Shown piece by piece: positions 47,898 to 54,855 of a stretch of DNA of 64,000 bases. Below the pieces are notes generated by a model. That model was not told the DNA's origin. It did not search any database and saw nothing but the letters and a program-made list of their open reading frames with translations. How positions within the stretch are numbered: position 1 is the stretch's first letter; the number at the start of each line of letters is the position of its first letter. Origin of the DNA: an uncultured Eubacteriales bacterium. GTDB taxonomy: Bacteria > Bacillota > Clostridia > Christensenellales > CALVMC01. The stretch is taken from assembly GCA_949296455.1 (NCBI GenBank), contig CASFOZ010000003.1, positions 62,001 through 126,000 on the forward strand, given 5' to 3'. Made by a program: the position numbers and the translations under genes.

Positions 47898-47932
47898 AGT
47901 AAGATTTTAACATAATGAAGATAAAAAATCAA
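47895..47932 (-). promoter_or_regulatory. icd-purine operon promoter abutting the ATG
   Basis: On the minus strand TTGATT (47932-47927) and TAAAAT (47909-47904) are 17 bp apart, with an upstream TG giving an extended -10. The hexamer ends 6 nt before the icd ATG at 47897. No purine riboswitch or PurR-like leader fits between promoter and gene. Confidence 0.65.
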
Positions 47933-47962
47933 CAACACAACATAATGTAATTAATTATTTAA

Positions 47963-47989
47963 TATAAAAAAAGCGGCGGCGCCGCTTTT
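47963..47989 (-). terminator. ddl terminator
   Basis: AAAAGCGGC and GCCGCTTTT (47969-47977 with 47981-47989) form a GC-rich stem with a 3-nt loop and T residues on the minus strand. It begins within the ddl stop codon. Confidence 0.85.
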
Positions 47990-49106
47990 ATTTTTCTTTT
48001 ATGAATTTAGGATTTATATTCAGTATGTTAGAATCATAACCGTGCAAAAGTTCTTCTTTTTCTTTATTTCTGTAAATGCAGTTATCTATAAGTAAATTAA
48101 TTAAATCCTTAAAGGTTATACCCTGCGGTTCGAACAAATAATATGCAAGAGAACCGGGTATGGAATTTACTTCGTTAACGAATACGTTATCGTCTTTATC
48201 TACAATAAAGTCAATTCTTGCAATACCGCCGAGTTTCAGACCTTTATATATATCCATAGTATAGCGGCGTATAACTTTTGCAATTTCTACTGAAATTTTT
48301 GCAGGACATTCTCTTTTAGGACTGTTTTCATTTTTTGAACCTTGAATATATTTATCTTTGAATGTTAAAAACTCATTGACTTTTACCGGCTTTTCTATAC
48401 AGCTTATAAATACATTCTCCCTACAAGCAAATGCGGCGCAGTTACATTCGGTTATGTTTTCCAGAGCCTTTTCCAAAATTACCGTTTCATCGTACATGAA
48501 CGCCAGTTCCAGCCCCTTTTCCAATTCGCTCTTATCCCGTGAAAAGGTTATTCCTATACTCGAACCTAATTTTGCAGGTTTAACTATAATAGGATAATCG
48601 AGAGATTTTTCTATCTTTTTTATCACTGTATTTTTATTCTTTTCGTAAGCTTTTTTCTCCGCTTCTACAAAATCGATAACCGGCAAACCCATGTTAATAA
48701 AAAGTTTTTTTTGAAGTACTTTATCCATAGTAACGGCACTCGAAGCAACATCGCTTGATATATACGGCAATCTGTTTATTTCGAGATATCCTTGCAGACT
48801 TCCGTCCTCCCCGAGTCCGCCGTGTGCCGCTAAAAGGCAAACATCTATCTTCTTGTAGAAGGAAATTTTTTTGCCTTTCAAAGTATAAATTTTATTTCCT
48901 TTTATAATACATTCGCTAAAATTTTTAATATTGAAATCCGAATATATAGCGAGTGAATTTTGTTTAGGAATATAAAATTTATCTTCTTTAATATAAACGG
49001 GAATCGCAGTGTATTTTTTGTCTATGTTTTCCATTACCTGTGCGGCGGTTATCACGGACACATCGTGTTCGCAAGATAACCCTCCGTAAATTACAGCAAT
49101 ATTCAT
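47988..49106 (-). CDS. ddl: D-alanine--D-alanine ligase
   Basis: ATP-grasp ligase that makes D-Ala-D-Ala for MurF. The 372-aa protein has VIYGGLSCEHDVSVITA, LAAHGGLGEDGSLQGYLE, SAVTMDKVLQKKLF, PIIVKPAKLGSSIGI, GGIARIDFIVD and VNEVNSIPGSLAYYLF. GGAGG precedes the ATG. It lies 11 nt downstream of murF, so substrate supply and use are cotranscribed. Confidence 0.96.
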   Translation of the reverse strand: MNIAVIYGGLSCEHDVSVITAAQVMENIDKKYTAIPVYIKEDKFYIPKQNSLAIYSDFNIKNFSECIIKGNKIYTLKGKKISFYKKIDVCLLAAHGGLGEDGSLQGYLEINRLPYISSDVASSAVTMDKVLQKKLFINMGLPVIDFVEAEKKAYEKNKNTVIKKIEKSLDYPIIVKPAKLGSSIGITFSRDKSELEKGLELAFMYDETVILEKALENITECNCAAFACRENVFISCIEKPVKVNEFLTFKDKYIQGSKNENSPKRECPAKISVEIAKVIRRYTMDIYKGLKLGGIARIDFIVDKDDNVFVNEVNSIPGSLAYYLFEPQGITFKDLINLLIDNCIYRNKEKEELLHGYDSNILNINPKFIKEK

Positions 49107-49117
49107 TTTTACCTCCG

Positions 49118-50707
49118 CTAAATTTCGTCATAATTATCGGGTAAATCATTTTCTATTAAAACCGTATCGCCGGCTTTAAGAATATTTTTAAACTCGCTTT
49201 TCACCTCTTCAAGTGAGTTTTTAATTATAATATTTTCAACATCGAATTTTTCTTCAATAAGAGCGTTATAAATAGGTTTTGTTCGGTTTTTACCTATTAA
49301 AACGACACAGGAACAAACTTTTGCCATTTTTTTGCCTATTTCGTAATTTGTATCGTAATGCTTAAAACCCTGCTCGACAATACCCGGAGTAACGATAATT
49401 TTTCTTCCTTCGAAAAGATTAAGACAATCCAATGCGGAATTGAATCCGTCGCTGTTAGAATTGAAACTGTCGTCGATAACGCATATATCGTTATCTGCGT
49501 CGATAAGTTCCATACGGTGCGGTACGGGCTTCAGAAATTTTATAGCATTTACTATGTTTTCGTTTTTTATTCCTATTTTATGCGCAGCAGCTGCAGACAC
49601 GGCAATATTCAGAACATTATGTAATCCTATTAATTTTGTTCTGCAAAATAAACTTTCATCTTCAATATGTAAAATGAATTCGCTGCCCGTCTTTGTTACG
49701 GTAATCCGGTCTGCGTAAACATCGGCTTTATTTTTTATCGAAACTCCGACCTTGTTCCCTTCATAACACTTATAAATTTCATTTGCATAAGGACTGTCGA
49801 TATTTATAATAAGCGTACCGTTTGACGGTAACATATCGGCTATTTTTTTCTTTTCGTTCACTATATTTTCCTGTGTTTCGAAGCTTTCCAAATGCTGACT
49901 GTTTATACCTGTAAGTATTCCGTATGTAGGTTTGACAAGGTTCATAAGTTCCTCTATATCGCCTTTGTGTCGTGCGCCCATTTCGGCTATAAAAAACTCG
50001 GTATCGCTTTTTAAATCGGAAACCGTCTTACATATACCCATAGGAGTATTGTAACTTTCGGGCGTTGAAAGTACGTTGCGTTCTTCTGAAATCATAGCGT
50101 TGAGTATGTTTTTAACACCGGTTTTTCCGTATGAACCCGTAATACCTATTTTTATTGCAGAACTTTCATTTAAAGTTTTTTCGCACTTTTCAATGTAACA
50201 GCTTTTGATATAATTTTCCAAAGGCTCACATAAATTTACCGCTATCAAAAAATACAACGGAACAAAAAAAGCGAGTATAGGCGCAAAGACAGAAATAAAA
50301 TCCGCATCCGTACTAATCAGTGAAATTACGGAAAATACAACGAAATATATTAAAAGAATTTCCACGAACATTACAACAAAAAGTCTTTTGATTCTGTTAG
50401 TGATTTTAAAAGGTTTTTTACCGCTGTAACTTTTGGAAAAGAATGCAAGATACACACAGCATATTCCGAATATTACCCAATAAAAATAAACCGCATATAC
50501 CCTGTCGGAAATTATACATAGAAAACTTGTAATCAAAGAAAGCACGGTAAGAAGCAAGAAGACGAAATTGAATTTTTCAAAATAAGTCTTATCCTTCACA
50601 CTGAAATCAGGTTTGTATCCGTTAAGCTGTAAAGTGTAAACATATTGCTTTGAAGTTATTAAAACTAAAATCGAAAAAAACAAAGCAAGTAGAAAATTAA
50701 GCAACAT
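49118..50707 (-). CDS. murF: MurF-like Mur ligase fused to an N-terminal membrane domain
   Basis: Adds D-Ala-D-Ala to the UDP-MurNAc tripeptide. The 529-aa protein has about five membrane helices (2-18, 46-67, 73-91, 110-131, 138-158) ahead of a Mur-ligase core with the P-loop GITGSYGKTG (188-197), TPESYNTPMGICKTV, EMGARHKGDIEEL, GINSQHLESF, PVPHRMEL and IDDSFNSNSDGF. Ordinary MurF lacks the membrane part. GGAGGG before the ATG at 50707 decides the start. No other murF is in the window, and ddl follows, which supports the MurF function. Confidence 0.88.
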   Translation of the reverse strand: MLLNFLLALFFSILVLITSKQYVYTLQLNGYKPDFSVKDKTYFEKFNFVFLLLTVLSLITSFLCIISDRVYAVYFYWVIFGICCVYLAFFSKSYSGKKPFKITNRIKRLFVVMFVEILLIYFVVFSVISLISTDADFISVFAPILAFFVPLYFLIAVNLCEPLENYIKSCYIEKCEKTLNESSAIKIGITGSYGKTGVKNILNAMISEERNVLSTPESYNTPMGICKTVSDLKSDTEFFIAEMGARHKGDIEELMNLVKPTYGILTGINSQHLESFETQENIVNEKKKIADMLPSNGTLIINIDSPYANEIYKCYEGNKVGVSIKNKADVYADRITVTKTGSEFILHIEDESLFCRTKLIGLHNVLNIAVSAAAAHKIGIKNENIVNAIKFLKPVPHRMELIDADNDICVIDDSFNSNSDGFNSALDCLNLFEGRKIIVTPGIVEQGFKHYDTNYEIGKKMAKVCSCVVLIGKNRTKPIYNALIEEKFDVENIIIKNSLEEVKSEFKNILKAGDTVLIENDLPDNYDEI

Positions 50708-50709
50708 AA

Positions 50710-51396
50710 TTAACCCTCCGCAAATTTTTGAAGTATAATGGTAAAGTCGCTTAAACATTCTATGTAACAAAAGTGCGAACCGTGAAAAATAATTAATGCA
50801 GAATCCGGAATTTTTTCTTCCATAATTTTTGCCATATATAAAGGCGTGTCTTTGTCCTTATCGCCCCATATAAGAAGAACGGGAATATTTATTTCAGAAA
50901 GCAACGGCGTTAAATCTTCGTTGACGACATTAACGAAGGTTTTTTTCATTACATCGCTTAAAGCATTGTAATCCTGAGAACCGGTTTTAAGCGTTATATT
51001 GAATTTTTTGAAAAATTTATAAGCGCCTACTTTTATCTTGTAACTCAAACCTCTTTTCGGTAATACTCCTGCGCTGTCTGTAAGCAACATTCTTTTTATG
51101 TATGGAAAATTCTGAGAAGCGAGTTTTATTGCCACTCTGCCCCCGAAAGAATGTGCGCAAACAGTGAGATTTTTCATGTCGTAAAACTCAATAATTTCTT
51201 TTACCGCTTCTACATAATCATCGAGACAAAGAGGATTTTCGGGATGTTCCGAATCTCCGAATCCGTAAAAGTCCAATAAAGTTATTCTGTGATTTTGAAT
51301 ATTTCGGGCAACGCCCGTAAAACTGTCGATAGAGCCGCCCCAACCGTGCAAAAAAAGAATGTCGTCTCCCGAACCGAATTGTATATGATTTAAAAT
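50710..51396 (-). CDS. Alpha/beta hydrolase, probable AUU start
   Basis: Alpha/beta-hydrolase fold, about 228 aa, with the oxyanion-region HGWGGSIDSF near the N-terminus, nucleophile elbow CAHSFGGR, an Asp in LLIWGDKDKDTPL, and a C-terminal HGSHFC with the catalytic His. The conventional first start (TTG at 51351) would remove the first strand. In frame just upstream lie ILNHIQFGSGDDILFL residues typical of the family, reached only from an ATT at 51396 that has GAGGTG 7 nt upstream; an in-frame stop at 51405-51403 excludes longer forms. Substrate unknown. Located between rimI and murF. Confidence 0.8.
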   Translation of the reverse strand: MLNHIQFGSGDDILFLHGWGGSIDSFTGVARNIQNHRITLLDFYGFGDSEHPENPLCLDDYVEAVKEIIEFYDMKNLTVCAHSFGGRVAIKLASQNFPYIKRMLLTDSAGVLPKRGLSYKIKVGAYKFFKKFNITLKTGSQDYNALSDVMKKTFVNVVNEDLTPLLSEINIPVLLIWGDKDKDTPLYMAKIMEEKIPDSALIIFHGSHFCYIECLSDFTIILQKFAEG

Positions 51397-51407
51397 TAAA
51401 ATTCACC

Positions 51408-51845
51408 TCAAAGCTCAGCCATCATTACGAGCGCAGTTTTTTTATCTTTATAGTAATTCTTTCGCTCCGAAATAACTTTGAAGCCGAAACTTCGGTATAA
51501 ATTTATAGCGCAGATATTGTCTTCCCGTACTTCGAGAAATATTTTTTTTACATTTGATTTTTTAATCAAATCAAACCCTTCTTTCATCAAAAGTTTAGCG
51601 CAGCCTTGTCTTCTGAAATTTTCCCCGACCGCTATCGAAAGTATTTCCGCCTCGTCTTTTACAATACTTAAAACTATATAGCCTGTTATATCGGTATGAT
51701 TAACGGATTTCAGAATTTTTATATGTGCAAGTTTATAAAGGTCTTTAAATCCTTTTATTCCGAACGAATCGGAAATAGAATCGTCGCATATTTTACTTAT
51801 TTTGCCTAAATCTTTTTCTCTAATTTCTTTTACTGTAAAATTCAC
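51408..51845 (-). CDS. rimI: Ribosomal-protein-alanine N-acetyltransferase RimI
   Basis: GNAT-fold acetyltransferase of 145 aa, with the acetyl-CoA-binding motif VGENFRRQGCAKLLM and the RimI-type ending NICAINLYRSFGFKVISERKNYY. The position after tsaB (ATG overlapping by 4 nt) is the classical place for rimI; in many bacteria it acetylates the N-terminus of ribosomal protein S18, though other targets are possible. Confidence 0.9.
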   Translation of the reverse strand: MNFTVKEIREKDLGKISKICDDSISDSFGIKGFKDLYKLAHIKILKSVNHTDITGYIVLSIVKDEAEILSIAVGENFRRQGCAKLLMKEGFDLIKKSNVKKIFLEVREDNICAINLYRSFGFKVISERKNYYKDKKTALVMMAEL

Positions 51846-52429
51846 CTTTCAAGCTCCCTTTCCGCCTGAGACTTTTTATAATAAGACGGAACCGCATAAT
51901 CAGTGAATTCCTTGCGGGATATTTTATATTCCGAAAGTTCTATTATATTCTCTTTTTTATAAAATTCTTTTTGTTTTAATATTATATCTTTATCGTAATT
52001 TATGTCTTTTTCAGTATATTCGCCGGCTTTAATTTTGTGCAAAGTTGATTTTTCAAATTCCGCACCGTAAAAGTTACCGTTAAGACAATCTATGAATACT
52101 TTGTAATCATATCCCTTAATACGGTCGAATGCCGAAAGCGAAAATGAATCAAGCTCTATTATCTTCTTTCCTGTCGCAAATGCGAATGCGTTTATCGTAC
52201 ATACGCCTAGCCTTATTCCCGTGAAAGAGCCGGGACCTGTATTTACCGCAAAATAATCGATATCGAAAAGTTTCAGAGAACTTTTATTCAATATCTCTTC
52301 AATGGCAGGAAGCAAAATAGCGTTGTGTTTTTTTAATTCATTTTCGAATGTTTTAAAATAAATTCCCTTTTGGCTCTTTAATCCTACAAGAAGCATTTCA
52401 AAGGCGCTGTCGACTGCAAGTATATTCAT
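51842..52429 (-). CDS. tsaB: tRNA threonylcarbamoyladenosine biosynthesis protein TsaB
   Basis: Partner of TsaD and TsaE in making t6A37 on ANN-decoding tRNAs. The 195-aa protein has ILAVDSAFEMLLVGL at the start and YFAVNTGPGSFTGIRLGVCTINAFA, the TsaB signature. It overlaps the tsaE stop by one base and rimI by 4 nt. Confidence 0.94.
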   Translation of the reverse strand: MNILAVDSAFEMLLVGLKSQKGIYFKTFENELKKHNAILLPAIEEILNKSSLKLFDIDYFAVNTGPGSFTGIRLGVCTINAFAFATGKKIIELDSFSLSAFDRIKGYDYKVFIDCLNGNFYGAEFEKSTLHKIKAGEYTEKDINYDKDIILKQKEFYKKENIIELSEYKISRKEFTDYAVPSYYKKSQAERELER

Positions 52430-52842
52430 TATAAAGTCACTCCGTTTATTTCTATTTCTCTTCTATCGTGCGGAAGTATTTTAATTTTTACCGAAATAAT
52501 TTTTCCTTTAAGATTTTTAAACTTATTCCACTCGATTATACAGACTGCGTTTTCGTAAAGGTATTGTCTGAGCCCCAACTCATAGACATCTTCTTCATTT
52601 ACTATTCTGTATAAATCGAAATGATTCACTTTAAATTTCCCGAAATATTCTTTTAAATAAGTATAAGTAGGACTTGTAACGGTTTCCTTGATATTAAGAC
52701 CTTTGCAAATCCCCTTAGCAAGCAATGTTTTGCCGGCTCCCAAATCCCCATCGAGAAGAATAATTTCGCCGCCTTTAAGTTTGGATGCGATTTTTTCTCC
52801 CAATTGCAATGTATCATTTTCATTTTCGCAGAAAAATTTCAT
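52429..52842 (-). CDS. tsaE: tRNA threonylcarbamoyladenosine biosynthesis ATPase TsaE
   Basis: Small ATPase needed for t6A turnover. The 137-aa protein has Walker A LDGDLGAGKTLLAKG, TSPTYTYLKEY, VNHFDLYRI and the CIIEWNKF Walker-B-like segment. It heads the tsaE-tsaB-rimI-hydrolase-murF-ddl gene run, divergent from ribU. No usable SD; TATAAT ends 6 nt before the ATG. Confidence 0.95.
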   Translation of the reverse strand: MKFFCENENDTLQLGEKIASKLKGGEIILLDGDLGAGKTLLAKGICKGLNIKETVTSPTYTYLKEYFGKFKVNHFDLYRIVNEEDVYELGLRQYLYENAVCIIEWNKFKNLKGKIISVKIKILPHDRREIEINGVTL

Positions 52843-52877
52843 GAATCAATTATAACCCTAAGTAAATAATTTAGCAA
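52840..52877 (-). promoter_or_regulatory. tsaE promoter, transcription predicted to begin at the ATG
   Basis: On the minus strand TTGCTA (52877-52872) and TATAAT (52854-52849) are 17 bp apart. The six bases TGATTC separate the -10 from the ATG at 52842. The architecture is the same as for lon. Confidence 0.7.
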
Positions 52878-52896
52878 TTAATTGTAACCCAAACGC

Positions 52897-52925
52897 TTTA
52901 CAAAGCATATATTATGATGTAAAAT
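52897..52925 (+). promoter_or_regulatory. ribU promoter
   Basis: TTTACA (52897-52902) and TAAAAT (52920-52925) are 17 bp apart; the predicted start lies at the first bases of the FMN riboswitch. Confidence 0.7.
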
Positions 52926-52930
52926 TAGAT

Positions 52931-53100
52931 TATTCTTTGGGGCGGAGTGAAAATCTCCACCGGCGGTATAGTCCGCAAGCCTGTATGGCAGAGAAGGGCG
53001 CAATTCCCTCACCGACAGTTAAAGTCTGGATGGTAAAAGAATAAAATTCATATCATTCTTTTATGCCCCTGTTTCAAGGGTTTTTTTATACCCTTAAAGG
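52931..53100 (+). promoter_or_regulatory. FMN riboswitch (RFN element) with expression platform
   Basis: The aptamer (52931-53043) is closed by TATTCTT / AAGAATA and has the conserved RFN blocks GGGGCGGAGTGAAAATC, CACCGGCGGTA, CCGCAAGCC, CAATTCCC, CCGACAGTTAAAGTC and GGATGG. Downstream, CCCTGTTTCAAGGG followed by seven T residues (about 53066-53087) resembles a weak terminator. An alternative hairpin, AAGGGT with ACCCTT, overlaps it and ends near the ribU SD. Known function: binds FMN and shuts off riboflavin transport or synthesis genes. Confidence 0.93.
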
Positions 53101-53109
53101 CGGTGTTTT

Positions 53110-53967
53110 ATGAAAAAGAAATTCTCTCTGAGTACAAGAAAAATTGCTGGAATAGGTATGCTTGCGGCGCTTAGCATAATACTTGTCACATTCATACATT
53201 TTTCTATTTTTCCTGCAGTAAGCTTTCTCGAATATGACCCTGCGGACATACCGATATTTATAGGAACTTTTGTATACGGTCCTACCGTCGGAATAATTCT
53301 TACGATAGTTGTAAGCGTTTTGCAAGGTTTAACTGTCAGCGCAGGAAGCGGCTGGATAGGAATAGTTATGCATATTATTGCGACGGGAAGTTTCGTACTT
53401 ACGGCAGGTTTTATTTATAAATATCATAAAACTCTTAAAGGTGCGATAATTTCTCTTGTATCGGGGTGTCTCGTATGGGTATCGGTAATGATGCTGTGCA
53501 ACCTTGCTTTAACGCCTTTATTCTTTCCGGATTACGATTCGGGATTTAAAACCGTACTTGAACTGTTAATTCCCTTCATTCTTCCTTTTAACCTTATAAA
53601 AGCGGGCGTAAACAGTGTTATAACATTTATACTTTATAAGAGTATGCATAAATTTTTGAAGAAGTATTTTGATGAACCTGAAAAAAGCAATAAGTCCACG
53701 CAATCGGAACAAAATTTTTCTTGCGAGACAAGTGAAAATTCCAAAACCGAAACTCAGAATAATTTGAAAATCAACGAACAAAACGATTTCGAAAAAGAGA
53801 CAGTTACTAATGATGTCGATAACGAAAAGACTCCGGAAATTTTAACGGCTTCCGCAACGGAAAAAAATGAAAATGCCTTTTCGCTTACCGACACAAAAAG
53901 CCGTAACGATGTTAAAAATAATTCTGACAAAAACAAAAATTTAAAAACAGAAAAAAACAGTCTTTAA
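53110..53967 (+). CDS. ribU: Riboflavin ECF transporter S component RibU with long C-terminal tail
   Basis: Substrate-binding membrane subunit that takes up riboflavin with a shared ECF energising module. Residues 1-185 have five to six membrane segments with RibU features (LSIILVTFIHFSIFP, FLEYDPADIPIFIGTFVYGP, GWIGIVMHIIATGSFV). Residues about 190-285 form a polar Asn/Lys/Glu/Ser-rich tail with no hydrophobic part, roughly doubling the soluble portion compared with the usual 185-200 aa protein. AAGGCGG precedes the ATG. The FMN riboswitch upstream confirms the substrate. No ECF ATPase genes are nearby. Confidence 0.93.
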   Translation: MKKKFSLSTRKIAGIGMLAALSIILVTFIHFSIFPAVSFLEYDPADIPIFIGTFVYGPTVGIILTIVVSVLQGLTVSAGSGWIGIVMHIIATGSFVLTAGFIYKYHKTLKGAIISLVSGCLVWVSVMMLCNLALTPLFFPDYDSGFKTVLELLIPFILPFNLIKAGVNSVITFILYKSMHKFLKKYFDEPEKSNKSTQSEQNFSCETSENSKTETQNNLKINEQNDFEKETVTNDVDNEKTPEILTASATEKNENAFSLTDTKSRNDVKNNSDKNKNLKTEKNSL

Positions 53968-54127
53968 AACCTGTAAACGATAAAATAAAATTGTCTGATT
54001 TATTAAAGTATTATTTAATTAAATTAATCGTTAATAATTTAAATTAAATTGAAAAAACGAGTTAAAATGAATTCTGAGCCAAAAAATACTTTAAAACGCA
54101 AAAATCGTATAATTGTCTTTATAAAAA

Positions 54128-54153
54128 ATACCGCTGAATTATTCAGCGGTATT
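54128..54153. terminator. Terminator between convergent ribU and pflA
   Basis: AATACCGCTGAA at 54128-54139 pairs with TTCAGCGGTATT at 54142-54153. Both sides have A/T runs, so it may serve both genes. The pflA stop codon lies within the hairpin. Confidence 0.85.
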
Positions 54154-54855
54154 TAACTTTTTTAAATAGCTGTTAAGTTCATCCAATCTTTCAGCCGATA
54201 ATGCTTTATATCCTTTCAACGGATTATCGATTTTAAGTTTTTCGTATTTTGAAAACCCCATTGTGTGAAAAGGCAAAAGCTCGTATTTTTCCACGCACGA
54301 ATATTTTTGAGTTATGCGAAATATTTTTTCCACAAACTCTTCCCTATCGTTTATACCCGGAATAATTACCGTCCTTATCCAAGTACGAACCTTATGTTTA
54401 TTTGCCTTTTCAAGAAAATCAAGTACCGAATCCAAAGTACAGCCTGCAAATTTCAAATAACTTTCATTATCAGCTTGCTTTATATCGAGAAGCAAATGGT
54501 CGGTAAAATTCAATATATTGTCGGTATGTTCATCAATTATACTTCCCGAAGTATCGAGTGCAGTATTAATTTCTTTCTCTTTGAGCAATCCGAAAAATTC
54601 CTCTACAAACGCACCTTGCAAAAGAGGTTCTCCTCCCGAAAGAGTCACTCCGCCTTTTTCCGAAAAATACGGACGGTATCTTTCTATTTTTTTTACAAGT
54701 TCCTGACTGTCAATAATAATGGCGTCTCCGTTCCATGTATCGGGATTATGACAGCATAAGCATCGTAAATTGCAACCTTTAAGAAAGACTGCAAATCTTA
54801 TTCCTTCTCCGTCAAGAGTAGCGAAACTTTCATATGAGTGGACTCTTGCATTCAT
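54139..54855 (-). CDS. pflA: Pyruvate formate-lyase-activating enzyme
   Basis: Radical SAM enzyme that installs the glycyl radical on PflB. The 238-aa protein has the CxxxCxxC cluster in [13 protein letters not shown], the GGE motif in [22 protein letters not shown] and [12 protein letters not shown]. The ATG overlaps the pflB stop by 4 nt, so the pair is translationally coupled. Requires anaerobiosis. Confidence 0.96.
   Translation of the reverse strand: MNARVHSYESFATLDGEGIRFAVFLKGCNLRCLCCHNPDTWNGDAIIIDSQELVKKIERYRPYFSEKGGVTLSGGEPLLQGAFVEEFFGLLKEKEINTALDTSGSIIDEHTDNILNFTDHLLLDIKQADNESYLKFAGCTLDSVLDFLEKANKHKVRTWIRTVIIPGINDREEFVEKIFRITQKYSCVEKYELLPFHTMGFSKYEKLKIDNPLKGYKALSAERLDELNSYLKKLNTAE

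Noticed and set aside
51218-51406. GTG-started frame overlapping the hydrolase start, which could suggest a programmed frameshift
   Set aside because: No slippery site was seen, and the AUU start with a well-placed SD explains the N-terminus more simply.
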